Shown: positions 15,915 to 25,254, counted from the stretch's first letter. The stretch is DNA of 44,914 nucleotides from a bacterium (GCA_017396025.1 JAFQNF010000033.1:1-44914), one strand, 5' to 3'. Notes: generated by a model not told the origin, from the sequence alone. Made by a program: numbers and translations.

Positions 15915-17120
15915 ATGATAACACTTGATAAAATAAGGGATGCAAAAAATGTATTAAAAAGCATAATCCGTGAAACAGATATGATTTATGCTCAAAACAT
16001 TATGGATAACAGTAACATTTACCTTAAGACTGAAAATTTACAAGTTACTGGATCCTTTAAAGTAAGAGGTGCATCATACAAAATTGCAAATCTTCCAGAA
16101 GAAGAAAAATCAAAAGGTGTTATTGCATGTTCAGCAGGAAACCACGCTCAAGGAGTTGCATTAGCATCTCAAAAGAGTGGGATAAAAGCTACAATATTTA
16201 TTCCAGCAACTGCACCAATATCTAAAGTTGAAGCGACAAAAAAATTCGGAGCTGAAATAAAACTAATTGACGGTGTTTATGATGATGCTTATAAGACTGC
16301 TATTGAATATCAAAAAGAGACGAATGGAACTTTTGTTCATCCATTTGATGATGTTGATGTTATAGCTGGACAAGGAACAATTGGTTTAGAAATTATAGAA
16401 CAGTTGCCAGATGTTGAAGCAGTTATTGTTCCAATCGGTGGTGGTGGTTTAATTGCAGGTGTTGCTTTTGCAATAAAACAATTGAAACCAAGTTGTAAGG
16501 TTTATGGTGTTCAATCACAAGGTGCAGGAAGTATGTACCAATCATTTATAAACAAAAAAGTGCTTGAATTACCAACAGTAAACACTTTTGCAGACGGTAC
16601 AGCTGTAAAAAGACCTGGTGATTTAACTTTTGAACTTTGCCAAAAATATGTAGATGACATTATTACAGTTACAGATGACGAAATAGCTTCTGCAATATTA
16701 GCATTAATGGAAAAACAAAAAATTGTAGCAGAAGGAGCTGGTGCGTTAAGTGTCGCTGCTGCAATGTTCAACAAACTTCCAATAAAAGGAAAGAAAACTG
16801 TTTGTGTAGTTTCTGGCGGAAATATTGATGTAAATATAATATCCAGAGTAATAAATAGAGGGTTATTAAACTCTGGAAGACTTTGTCATTTAACAATTGA
16901 ACTATTAGATAAACCAGGACAACTTAGAGATGTTTCTGGAATCATTGCTGAACACGGCGCAAATGTTATTAGAGTACGTCACAATCAAGGTGGAAGCAAT
17001 ACAGACATTAATGACTGCTTCTTAAAAATATCTTTAGAAACAAGAAACCAAGAACACTTTGAACAAATTCAAAACGCATTAATCGCAAAAGGTTATAAAA
17101 TAACATCAAATGTACAATAA
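15915..17120 (+). CDS. ilvA: Threonine ammonia-lyase with ACT domain
   Basis: The 401-aa product is a fold-type II PLP enzyme. The lysine that binds PLP is K49 in GSFKVRGA, CSAGNHAQGVA follows, and the glycine-rich phosphate loop is PIGGGGLIAG. The C-terminal 75 residues are one ACT domain (LTIELLDKPGQLRDVSGIIA). It converts threonine to 2-oxobutanoate and ammonia. The single ACT and about 400-residue length match the TdcB/short IlvA class rather than the long two-ACT biosynthetic IlvA. The symbol could therefore equally be tdcB. GAGAGG precedes the ATG, and TATAAT lies upstream near 15883. It is a metabolic gene inserted between acidic-protein genes. Confidence 0.92.
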   Translation: MITLDKIRDAKNVLKSIIRETDMIYAQNIMDNSNIYLKTENLQVTGSFKVRGASYKIANLPEEEKSKGVIACSAGNHAQGVALASQKSGIKATIFIPATAPISKVEATKKFGAEIKLIDGVYDDAYKTAIEYQKETNGTFVHPFDDVDVIAGQGTIGLEIIEQLPDVEAVIVPIGGGGLIAGVAFAIKQLKPSCKVYGVQSQGAGSMYQSFINKKVLELPTVNTFADGTAVKRPGDLTFELCQKYVDDIITVTDDEIASAILALMEKQKIVAEGAGALSVAAAMFNKLPIKGKKTVCVVSGGNIDVNIISRVINRGLLNSGRLCHLTIELLDKPGQLRDVSGIIAEHGANVIRVRHNQGGSNTDINDCFLKISLETRNQEHFEQIQNALIAKGYKITSNVQ

Positions 17121-17152
17121 CTTGGTTTACAAACCTTAATTTACAAGTTTTT

Positions 17153-17191
17153 CAAGGCACTTTTTTTATAAAAAAATCCTTTATATAACTA
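17153..17191 (+). promoter_or_regulatory. Promoter-like site of the GCAATT-N19-TATATAAGTA class
   Basis: CAAGGCACTT (17153-17162) is 19 bases from TATATAACTA (17182-17191). GGTTTACAAACC at 17124-17135 is an inverted copy of the TTTGTAAAC box seen at the other sites. Confidence 0.35.
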
Positions 17192-17205
17192 TAGAGGAGA
17201 GTTTT

Positions 17206-19128
17206 GTGGAAATTGGGAGATTACCATTTTTACATAGTTTAAAGGAAAATGCAGAAAAAGCACTGCCTTCTGATTCAGCTGGCTCTATTTTTGGCTTAAT
17301 GAGCAATTGTATAGAAAAAGCAGATACTTCTGGCGACGGAGTTTTATCCGGAGAAGAAATTTCTGTTTTTATGAGTAATGGATATAACGAAGTAATTTCT
17401 GAATTCCAAAATGAACTTGAAGGACAAGAAGAAGATATTATTACAGCATTTATTAGCCAATTAAAAAACTTTATAGCTACAATGCTAAAATCATCCAGTG
17501 AAGTACAAGAAGATGTTACAACATTAGAAGGAATGAATAAAGAAACGTTTATAAAAAATTCAACAGATGCTCAAAACAATGAAGATTCTTCAATGTTTTG
17601 GCAAATAATGGGAATAGACAATGCCGAAGGAATTTTTGATAACATAGATGCAGATAAAAATGGAACTCTTTCAGCAGAAGAATTACAAGAAATCGCATCA
17701 TTAGATGGAAATAAAAACAACATTTCGTTGCAAGATTTAGGCAATTTCTTTAAAAATAAAGAAAATGAAACAGCAATTGAAAACACTCAAGAAACAGTAT
17801 CACCTCAACAAACACAAACAACACAACCAACAAGAAATCCGGGTGTATCATCAAGCTCATCAAGTAGTTCTTTCAATCCTACAACAACAGGAAGCAGCAG
17901 TGGAGAAAGAACACTTGAAGTAATAAATAAAGAAATTTCAGACCAAGAAGCATTAAAGAATACAACAAAAGAAGAAGCAGAAGCTGCAATAGCAGAACAA
18001 GATGAATTAATTGCGAATGCATTAGCTCAAAGTGATTTAAGCGAAGAATTTAAGGAAGAATATAATTCTGAAAATCAACGATTAACAACCGCTATAAATG
18101 AAAAAGATCAAGAAATTAGCAACGAAAAAACTCTTGCTCAAGATTTTAAAGCAGAGGCACAAAGCTATGCTTCTTCCATTTCAGACATAGATTCACAAAT
18201 ATCATCAATGGAAAGCGCATTATCTGGACTAGACCAAAACGAAGATGCTTCACAAATAAGCGAATACAACACAAAAATAAACAACTTAAAAGCAAAAAAA
18301 GAAGAATATGAAAACGCAAAAAATGAAGCAGAAGAGAACGAAAGACTTGCAAACGAAAGAATAGCAAGTTTAGAACAAGAAAAAACTAATTTAATAACCG
18401 AAAAAGATAATATATTAAATACACTTTCAGAAAAATATAGCAACGAAAAAGACAAAGCATTAGCATTTAAAGAAGAAATAGCACAATACGAAACAGCTAA
18501 AAAGGAAATACAAACTCAATTAGAAAGTACAATAAACGAAATAGACTCTAAAATACAAGAACTAAAAAATGAAAAAGCACAAGTAGAAAGAGAAAATGAA
18601 ACACAAAAGGTTCTTGACGAAAACAAAGTAGTGGCAGATACAACACCAATAGCAATAAACGGGGATATTTCAACTTTTACAACTGAAGATTGGGAAAAAC
18701 TTGGATATAACGAAACATTTGGAACTAATTTAGCAGACAATGCTAGAGTGGTTGGCGAAAGAATGGAAGCAGCAGGTTCGCAAGCAAATTGCTTGGGCGG
18801 TGTTAAACGTTCATTCATTGCTGCAACAGGAAGTAGCCCATTTGGCGCTCCAGAACAAGGAATAACTGTTGCAAGCAGATGTGCTTCTGTAATGGAAGAA
18901 CAAGAAAACTTTAGAGAAATTACAGGTATAAGCGCAAACGATTTACAATACTTACCAGCCGGAGCAGTTGTTGTTTGGACTGAATCAACAACAGGAACTT
19001 CGCCAGCTTCAAGATATGGACATATATCAATATCACTTGGTGATGGCAATGAATCAAGTGACAGTATTGATAGACAATACAGACACGTTGGTGAAAATGG
19101 AAGACCAAGAGTATTTATACCAGTTTAA
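17206..19128 (+). CDS. EF-hand/coiled-coil protein with C-terminal CHAP/NlpC-like Cys-His domain
   Basis: The 640-aa product starts at GTG with GAGGAGA upstream and lacks a signal peptide. EF-hand loops lie at residues 40-51 (DTSGDGVLSGEE) and 148-159 (DADKNGTLSAEE), with a degenerate third at about 167-178. A Ser/Thr linker follows, then a long coiled coil (about 235-485) rich in Glu/Lys/Asn. The C-terminal 130 residues contain ANCLGGVKRSF (Cys529) and SRYGHISISLGDGNE (His606, Asp613), preceded by LPAGAVVVW. That is the order and spacing of CHAP/NlpC-P60 cysteine peptidases or amidases acting on peptidoglycan. Calcium control is plausible. Without a Sec leader, the route to the wall is unexplained. 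It could instead be an inactive binding module. Confidence 0.8.
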   Translation: MEIGRLPFLHSLKENAEKALPSDSAGSIFGLMSNCIEKADTSGDGVLSGEEISVFMSNGYNEVISEFQNELEGQEEDIITAFISQLKNFIATMLKSSSEVQEDVTTLEGMNKETFIKNSTDAQNNEDSSMFWQIMGIDNAEGIFDNIDADKNGTLSAEELQEIASLDGNKNNISLQDLGNFFKNKENETAIENTQETVSPQQTQTTQPTRNPGVSSSSSSSSFNPTTTGSSSGERTLEVINKEISDQEALKNTTKEEAEAAIAEQDELIANALAQSDLSEEFKEEYNSENQRLTTAINEKDQEISNEKTLAQDFKAEAQSYASSISDIDSQISSMESALSGLDQNEDASQISEYNTKINNLKAKKEEYENAKNEAEENERLANERIASLEQEKTNLITEKDNILNTLSEKYSNEKDKALAFKEEIAQYETAKKEIQTQLESTINEIDSKIQELKNEKAQVERENETQKVLDENKVVADTTPIAINGDISTFTTEDWEKLGYNETFGTNLADNARVVGERMEAAGSQANCLGGVKRSFIAATGSSPFGAPEQGITVASRCASVMEEQENFREITGISANDLQYLPAGAVVVWTESTTGTSPASRYGHISISLGDGNESSDSIDRQYRHVGENGRPRVFIPV

Positions 19129-19130
19129 GA

Positions 19131-21098
19131 TTATTCTTCTATAACCCATTTTTCTAAAATATCCTGTCCAATTCCATCAAAAAATCTTGATGGTTTAGAC
19201 AAGACCATATTTGTAGAATAATCAAACATATCAATAGGATATGTAATTGCAAGGTGTGTTTTGGCTCTAGTTACAGCAACATACATAAGCCTTAATTCTT
19301 CATCAAGTTCTTCAGGTGTATTAAAAGAAAACATTGAAGGAAACTTACCATCAACAGCACCAATTATAAATACAGCTTTATATTCTAGACCCTTTGCACT
19401 ATGAATTGTAGATAAAGTTAAAAACTCATCCTTATGAGCCCCTTCTTCAATATCAACAACAGATGTATCTGGTGGTTCAAGCGCTAAATCGCTTAAAAAA
19501 TCTTCTAAACTTGAATATTTTTCGCACAATGAACGAAAATGATCTAAGTCTTTTTGACGTTTTGTATAATCATCATACTTATCCATCATTATTGGTTCAT
19601 AATACTTTAAAACACTCTCAACAACTTTTTTAGGGTTAAAAATATCTTTTTGATTTATATTAATCAATTGAGTCAAACGAATTACAGCTTCAGGGTTTTT
19701 AACAGGCAATTTCTTTTCTGAAATATCACCATCTTCTGCCAATACAGGCAACAATTTATTTGCACTTTGATTACCAATACCATCTAACAGAAGCAAAATT
19801 CTTGTATAACTAATAATATCAGATGGATTTAATATAACCCTTAGATGAGCAATAATATCCTTAATATGAGCTGTTTCAAAAAACTTCATTCCGCCAAATT
19901 TTCTGTATGGAATATTCCTTTTTGCAAGCTCAATTTCTAAATTAGATGTCATTCTTGCACTACGAACAAGCACACAAATATCATTTAAAGATAAATTTTC
20001 TTCTTCTGTAAGTTCAAGAACTCTTTGAGCAACAAAAGCTGCTTCAACATTCATATCTGTTGCACTAATCAATGCAGGCTTTTCTGGATTTTCAATCATC
20101 GAAAATAAATTTTTTGTATATTTTTCTTTAGCCTTTAAAAGAAGTTCATTTGCAAGCGCTAAAATATTTTGTGAACTTCTATAATTCTGCTCAAGCTTAA
20201 TAATTTTAGTATTAGGAAATGTCTGTGGGAACTCTAAAATATTTTTAAAATTTGCACCACGGAAAGAATAAATACTTTGCGAATCATCACCAACAGCCAT
20301 AACATTATTGTGTTCAGAGGCCAAAAGTTTTATTATTTGAGCCTGAATAGTATTTGTATCTTGATATTCATCAACAAGAATATACTTATATTGATTTGAA
20401 AGTTTCTTCCTAATTTCTGGATTTGATTCTAACAATGTCTTTAAATATAAAAGTAAATCATCATAATCTAAAATTGAATTTTTACGTTTGTATTCTGCAT
20501 ATTCACGAATAATTATATTGATTTTTTCAGTACAATGTTCAAATTGTTTATATTCACGAGCAATAATTTCATCAGATGGCATATTTTTATTTACAGCTTT
20601 TGAGTAAATATCTAAAATAGTACCTTTTTTAGGGAAACGTTTTTCTTGTTTACCTATTGTATTTGCACGAATATGATTAACGATGTCTTCGCTATCTGTT
20701 CTATCAGTAATAGTAAAATTATTTTGAAGTTCAAGAAGGGCAGAATACTTACGCAAAACTATATTCGCAAACGAATGAAACGTGCCACCAGCAACTTGTT
20801 CACATCTTGAATCTAATAAAATTGCAGCACGAGAAAGCATTTCATGAGAAGCTTTTTTAGTAAAAGTTAAAAGAAGAATATTTTTAGGATTAACACCATC
20901 TTCAATCAGACGGGCCACACGATAAGTAAGTGTTTTTGTCTTGCCACTACCAGCACCAGCAATAACGAGAATAGCACCTTCTTTTTGTTTAACAGCTTCC
21001 AACTGAGCAGGATTCAATTCCTTCTCATAATCAATTTTGTATGAAACAGCATTTGAAACTTTTTTCAAAGTGTATTTTTTAACAGTCAAATTATCCAT
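19131..21098 (-). CDS. UvrD/PcrA-like superfamily 1 DNA helicase
   Basis: The 655-aa product has the SF1A motifs: ELNPAQLEAV (Q motif), AGAGSGKTKT (Walker A), LLLTFTKKA, DEYQDTN (Walker B), GDDSQSIYSFRGA, EQNYRSSQNIL, TIHSAKGLEYKAVF and LRLMYVAVTRAK. It should be an ATP-driven 3'-5' helicase in repair or replication restart. It is somewhat shorter than typical UvrD/PcrA (about 720 aa), lacking a long C-terminal extension. No Shine-Dalgarno precedes the ATG. Its start is 9 bases after the histidine kinase stop, so it is probably translated by coupling in the regulator-kinase-helicase operon. Confidence 0.93.
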   Translation of the reverse strand: MDNLTVKKYTLKKVSNAVSYKIDYEKELNPAQLEAVKQKEGAILVIAGAGSGKTKTLTYRVARLIEDGVNPKNILLLTFTKKASHEMLSRAAILLDSRCEQVAGGTFHSFANIVLRKYSALLELQNNFTITDRTDSEDIVNHIRANTIGKQEKRFPKKGTILDIYSKAVNKNMPSDEIIAREYKQFEHCTEKINIIIREYAEYKRKNSILDYDDLLLYLKTLLESNPEIRKKLSNQYKYILVDEYQDTNTIQAQIIKLLASEHNNVMAVGDDSQSIYSFRGANFKNILEFPQTFPNTKIIKLEQNYRSSQNILALANELLLKAKEKYTKNLFSMIENPEKPALISATDMNVEAAFVAQRVLELTEEENLSLNDICVLVRSARMTSNLEIELAKRNIPYRKFGGMKFFETAHIKDIIAHLRVILNPSDIISYTRILLLLDGIGNQSANKLLPVLAEDGDISEKKLPVKNPEAVIRLTQLININQKDIFNPKKVVESVLKYYEPIMMDKYDDYTKRQKDLDHFRSLCEKYSSLEDFLSDLALEPPDTSVVDIEEGAHKDEFLTLSTIHSAKGLEYKAVFIIGAVDGKFPSMFSFNTPEELDEELRLMYVAVTRAKTHLAITYPIDMFDYSTNMVLSKPSRFFDGIGQDILEKWVIEE

Positions 21099-21107
21099 AC
21101 TTAAATT

Positions 21108-22355
21108 TTATCTTAGCATAACAATTTCAAAAAGTGTTTCAACGTTATTGGAGTGAACTAAATTTATATCACCGTTTACAAGTCTCATTTGACTTTTACA
21201 AATTGCCAAACCAAGACCATTACCTTTTTGCTTTGTCGTAAAATCAACCTCAAAAATTTTATTATGAAGAGCCGATGGAATCTTATCACCATCATTTTTT
21301 ACAAAAACCCTTACTTCTTTTGGTTCTACAAAACAATCAACACAAACGCTGCAACCTTCTGTACACGCTTCAATAGCATTAAAAATTAAATTTGTTAGAG
21401 CAGACTCAAATTTAACCTTATCGGTATCTATCATACAATCAGAAAAATCAGTAACAATAAGCTCAACACCAGCTTTTTTTGCTTTTTCTTCGCATAACAG
21501 AACTGTATTTAATACAAGCGTTTTAATACTTAATTTAGTAATATACGGAGCAGATAACGACCTCAAATCATTTATTAATGATGAAATTGTTTCAGAAGCA
21601 GTATTTATATTCTTAATAGCTGTATCTATAGATAATTTTGTATCATCATCAAATACAACATTCGCTAGTCTTTTTTCAGTAATTTTCGAATACAAATTAA
21701 CAATTGAAAGATTATTTTTTATTTCATGTGCAATAAATTTAGCTTTTTCTGAAACAATATTAGCAGTTTTAAGCATATCATCAGTATCAATTGGATGTTT
21801 GCTTTCAGCTATTTTATAAAGAATTTCCTCATTTTTATCGTTTAAACAATCTGCTAGATTTCTCATAGCATTATTTAAAATCAAATTTTGACGTCTATCA
21901 GGAACGTACTTTTGAAGTAATTCTTTGAAATCATATGTAGAATTTTCAAGAACAAGTTTTGCAATTTCAGTAATAATACTTGAATTATAGAGACAACAAA
22001 CATTTGTGCAATTTTGCATTGAACCAGTTGAATAATCCCAAATTAATGCAACAGAATATCTTTGTCCTAATACAATAACAAACTCTGTTTGTTCCCATAT
22101 ATTTTGTTTTTCACAATTATTTTCCAATGCATTTGAAAAATTAACTATTTTAGCACCAGAAAATTCAAGACGTTTGATATAATTTTCTTTTTCTTTTAAA
22201 TCAAATAATCTGAACAAAATACAAGATTCAAATTTTTGGTTAGAAACAATAGGTTCTAAAATCGAACGAAAGAGACCGTTAACGGTCTCTTTTCGGTATT
22301 CTTTTACAGAGTATTCAAATATATATTTTTGAAGCGTATTAAATTTATTTCTCAT
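21108..22355 (-). CDS. Sensor histidine kinase
   Basis: The product (415 aa from the ATG) has an N-terminal sensing region without membrane spans. A HisKA-like box AHEIKNNLSIV carries the phospho-acceptor His210, and a HATPase domain has NLIFNAIEA (N box), KNDGDKIP (G1) and KGNGLGLAI (G2). It should autophosphorylate and pass phosphate to the regulator encoded just upstream. An in-frame TTG at 22376 would add seven residues; neither start has a good ribosome site, and the ATG lies 10 bases past the regulator stop, suggesting coupling. Being soluble, it likely senses an internal signal. Confidence 0.85.
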   Translation of the reverse strand: MRNKFNTLQKYIFEYSVKEYRKETVNGLFRSILEPIVSNQKFESCILFRLFDLKEKENYIKRLEFSGAKIVNFSNALENNCEKQNIWEQTEFVIVLGQRYSVALIWDYSTGSMQNCTNVCCLYNSSIITEIAKLVLENSTYDFKELLQKYVPDRRQNLILNNAMRNLADCLNDKNEEILYKIAESKHPIDTDDMLKTANIVSEKAKFIAHEIKNNLSIVNLYSKITEKRLANVVFDDDTKLSIDTAIKNINTASETISSLINDLRSLSAPYITKLSIKTLVLNTVLLCEEKAKKAGVELIVTDFSDCMIDTDKVKFESALTNLIFNAIEACTEGCSVCVDCFVEPKEVRVFVKNDGDKIPSALHNKIFEVDFTTKQKGNGLGLAICKSQMRLVNGDINLVHSNNVETLFEIVMLR

Positions 22356-22365
22356 AATATGCTTA

Positions 22366-23082
22366 TTATATAGCAATTTTTAATTTTTTTCTATTCAAAA
22401 ATCCATTATTAATTGCATATAATACAGCTTGTGTTCTATCATTAACTTGTAATTTTTGGAATATGTTATTTACGTGAGTTTTAACTGTTGTTTCACTAAT
22501 GAACAATTGTTGTGCAACACCTTTATAAGTAACACCTTGAGTTAATAATTCTAGAACTTCTTCTTCTCTTTGTGTTAAGTATTGAAGTAAATTTTCTGCT
22601 GATTGAGTATTATTTGCTTCTTCTTTAAATGTTTTTTGGAAATATTCAAAGAATCTAGAAGACAATCCAGATGGAAGATAAACTTTTCCTTGCATAACTT
22701 CTTCAATTGCAAAAATTAATTGAGCAGATGCCATAGTTTTTAAGATGTATCCTTTAGCACCTATTTTCATAGCACGGAAGATTAAATCTGGATCATCGTA
22801 ACCTGTTAACGCGATGATTTTTGTTCCCAATCCCAAACGTTCAATTTCACTAATAGCTGTTAAACCATCTTTTTCTGGCATATTAACATCCATTAGAACA
22901 ACATCTGGCTGATATTTTTTAACTAGATTTATTGCAATATTTGCATTTGTAGCAGTTGCAATAACTTCAAAGTTAGTTTCTAAGTTGATTAATTCTCTAA
23001 TCCCTAATAAATGATCAAAATTATCATCAACCAAAATAATTTTAATTTTTTTGTTAAAATCTGTTGTTCTTCTCATATACAC
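22366..23082 (-). CDS. NarL/LuxR-family response regulator
   Basis: The product (238 aa from GTG) has a receiver domain (IILVDDN, phospho-acceptor Asp65 in VVLMDVNMPEKDG, conserved Thr and Lys in ALTGYDD and GYILK) and a C-terminal LuxR-type HTH (LTQREEEVLELLTQG, SETTVKTHVNNIFQKL). I chose GTG at 23082 because GGGAG lies 7 bases upstream; ATG at 23076 is also possible. Earlier ATG codons would put the ribosome site inside the gene. It is cotranscribed with the histidine kinase. A perfect 7-3-7 palindrome lies about 42 bases upstream, so autoregulation is likely. Confidence 0.9.
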   Translation of the reverse strand: MYMRRTTDFNKKIKIILVDDNFDHLLGIRELINLETNFEVIATATNANIAINLVKKYQPDVVLMDVNMPEKDGLTAISEIERLGLGTKIIALTGYDDPDLIFRAMKIGAKGYILKTMASAQLIFAIEEVMQGKVYLPSGLSSRFFEYFQKTFKEEANNTQSAENLLQYLTQREEEVLELLTQGVTYKGVAQQLFISETTVKTHVNNIFQKLQVNDRTQAVLYAINNGFLNRKKLKIAI

Positions 23083-23123
23083 ACTTGCGCTCCCTGTAAA
23101 TACCTTGCTTATACTATTCATAT

Positions 23124-23140
23124 TACATGCGCGGCATGTA
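23124..23140. promoter_or_regulatory. Perfect palindrome upstream of the LuxR-type regulator
   Basis: TACATGC-GCG-GCATGTA is a perfect 7-3-7 inverted repeat, unusually GC-rich for this region. It sits just upstream of AGTATAAGC, a possible -10 box of the regulator gene. Confidence 0.55.
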
Positions 23141-23312
23141 TAACTCATCCACAAAACGATGAATAAATCTATGCGAAAAGATTTATTTTGTTATCTAGAT
23201 CTTTAGATTAATACATTATCAAAAAGACAATACCAGCAATGGTTTCAAAAGAACGCAAGTATTTTTTAAAAAAATACTCCTAGAATTCTACACCATAGTC
23301 CATATATATGAT

Positions 23313-24134
23313 TTATTGTTTTTTATTTCTAATTTTTTCCTTCAATAGTTTATATTTATTAACTTTTTCAGGAACAATGGGAACAGGTTCTTGCTCAATT
23401 TCCTGTTCAACGACAACTGGATCTTCCTGTTCAACAAACACACTTTGCTCAACAACTTCATCGATTTGTTCTTCTTCGCAAATATTTTCAGTTTGTTCTT
23501 CTTTCACATCAGCTATTGAAATTTCCTCTTTAGAAGAAGAATATAACACATCTAAAAACGCACTATTACTTTTATAGACAACTTTTCCAATACCTGAAAC
23601 ATCAAACAGTCCATCTTCATTTCTGTCAATGTAAATAAATACAGGAGAAGCAACTCCAATTAAATGTTCGATATTATTAGCTGTTAAATTTTGATTGTTT
23701 AATGCAAAAATTGTTCTAAAACTTTCAAGTACATTATCAAATGATTTTAAATTCATGGAAAATACAAATGTTTTAAAATCACACATTATTAATTCAAAAA
23801 TTTTAATTATTTCAGGAATTGAAGGTTCTGGAATTATAAGTTTTTCAGCTGTTGCATATGGTAAGTTATCAGAAATATTTTTTAAAACTTCTATTGATAC
23901 ACTTTGAGAAACATAACCTCTTATATAATTTGAAACCAGAGTTCTATCAACAGTTGAAGGACATAATATAACAATATTCTTATCTTTTGTTATAGCAGAT
24001 TTTAGAATTTGCTCAACCAACGCATTTTTCACAAAAAAAGATGAAACCTCAATATCTTCTTTTATTTCAAAATTATTAGATCTAGAACTTTCCTTAATTT
24101 GATTTAATAATTCAATACGTTCTTTTAAATTCAT
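23313..24134 (-). CDS. TadA/CpaF-like protein lacking ATPase motifs
   Basis: The product is 273 aa. Its order of segments resembles the C-terminal half of CpaF/TadA secretion ATPases: ALVEQILKSAITKDKNIVI, then a region aligned with Walker A, then IPEIIKIFELIMCDFKTFVF like the stretch around the Walker B, then an ISRLRDG-like tail (FIYIDRNEDGLFD). The phosphate loop GGTGSGKTT is replaced by CPSTVDRTL, and no Walker B acid or His box remains, so it cannot be an ordinary ATPase. Residues about 215-255 are a Glu/Val/Gln linker. ATG at 24134 was chosen because AGAGG lies 5 bases upstream. It starts 1 base after the TadZ stop. The CpaF relation is by eye and unconfirmed. Confidence 0.55.
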   Translation of the reverse strand: MNLKERIELLNQIKESSRSNNFEIKEDIEVSSFFVKNALVEQILKSAITKDKNIVILCPSTVDRTLVSNYIRGYVSQSVSIEVLKNISDNLPYATAEKLIIPEPSIPEIIKIFELIMCDFKTFVFSMNLKSFDNVLESFRTIFALNNQNLTANNIEHLIGVASPVFIYIDRNEDGLFDVSGIGKVVYKSNSAFLDVLYSSSKEEISIADVKEEQTENICEEEQIDEVVEQSVFVEQEDPVVVEQEIEQEPVPIVPEKVNKYKLLKEKIRNKKQ

Positions 24135-24135
24135 T

Positions 24136-25254
24136 CTAACCTCTACCAACTATATCTTGTGCAAGTTGCACATAAATTTTAGCGATATCTAACTGTTCAC
24201 CAACCTCTTTTATTGTTGAAGAATTTGATTGAGCAGTAGATATTGCAACTATATTTTTTGGTATTTTTATATTTATTTGACGACCTAATTCTTTTTCCAG
24301 CTTATTTAATATAGCATCGTCTTTTTTAGAATTATATTTATTTAAAACAATTTTAATTGGCATACCAAATAGTTCTTTATTTAAATAGTCAGCATTCTTA
24401 GCCGATTGAGAAAAAGAAGATGACAAAATATAGAAAACATCTTCTGATTTTTTATATAAAGCCTTATTAACATCCTGCATATCCGGAGCATTATCAACAA
24501 CTATATACTTAAAATATTTCTTTAATAAATCAATTGCCGGAGAAATTTTTGTAGCATCAGTTTTTGTTTCTTCATTACGAACATTACCATTAGCCATTAT
24601 GTATAAAGAAGAATCTTTGTATCTGTCCAAGTTTTTTATAAATATTTGAGCATTTGCTTCTTCAATCCTATTAATAAAATAAGGAGTATTATATTTTATA
24701 TTCAAATTTAGCAAATAAGATAAATCATTAAGATTATTATTAAAGTCAATTAACAGAACTCTTCCCTTTGATGCGTCAGCAAGTTCTTTGGCAAAATTCA
24801 AAGCAAAAAAAGTTTTTCCAACAGATTTTTCCTTTGCTGCAACCGTAAACAATTTAGGAGTTGAATTTTCTACATTTTGCATTATTTCTTCCCTATATAT
24901 TTTCATAACAGAATTAGTAAAATCAGACTGAATTAATGGTTTTGGCAAAAAGTCTTTTGCACCATTACGAAGAGATTTAACCTGCAAATCAGCAGATTTA
25001 TCATATGAAATCATAATAAACAAATTATTTTTGCTTTTAGACAGTTTAGAAATACTACTAAAAACATCTTTATTAATTTGGCTAACATTTGCAATTATAA
25101 TCTTTTTTTCATCCGTAGCCGGTATTAAAGTTTCATCAAATTCATTAAATTTCAAAACTTCAAAATTGAAGGATAAGTCCTTCAGATATGTTTCTATTAA
25201 AGTTTTTGTAAGTTCTTCTTCATCAAAAAGAACAATAAGCTGACTTTTTACCAT
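24136..25254 (-). CDS. TadZ/CpaE-like receiver-MinD protein
   Basis: The product (372 aa from ATG) has an N-terminal receiver-like domain (QLIVLFDEEELTK, LFIMISYDKSADLQ, GAKDFLPKP) and a MinD/ParA ATPase domain with the deviant Walker A KEKSVGKTFFALNFA, VLLIDFNNNLNDL and YIVVDNAPD. That combination is TadZ/CpaE, which localises Tad pilus machinery at a pole. An upstream in-frame GTG (25278) would add 8 residues, but the ATG begins just where the receiver strand starts. It overlaps nothing and is the first gene of a pair with the degenerate TadA-like gene. No other tad genes (prepilin, TadB/C, secretin) are nearby. Confidence 0.75.
   Translation of the reverse strand: MVKSQLIVLFDEEELTKTLIETYLKDLSFNFEVLKFNEFDETLIPATDEKKIIIANVSQINKDVFSSISKLSKSKNNLFIMISYDKSADLQVKSLRNGAKDFLPKPLIQSDFTNSVMKIYREEIMQNVENSTPKLFTVAAKEKSVGKTFFALNFAKELADASKGRVLLIDFNNNLNDLSYLLNLNIKYNTPYFINRIEEANAQIFIKNLDRYKDSSLYIMANGNVRNEETKTDATKISPAIDLLKKYFKYIVVDNAPDMQDVNKALYKKSEDVFYILSSSFSQSAKNADYLNKELFGMPIKIVLNKYNSKKDDAILNKLEKELGRQINIKIPKNIVAISTAQSNSSTIKEVGEQLDIAKIYVQLAQDIVGRG

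Noticed and set aside
23162..23187. Perfect inverted repeat AATAAATCT/AGATTTATT in the gap before the LuxR-type regulator
   Set aside because: It could be a weak terminator of the TadZ operon, but there is no U-tract and the stem has one G/C pair; left out for lack of support.
23258..23278. Palindrome AGTATTTTTT/AAAAAATACT downstream of the TadA-like gene
   Set aside because: It is only A/T in the stem apart from one pair and no T run follows in the right place, so neither terminator nor operator is supported.
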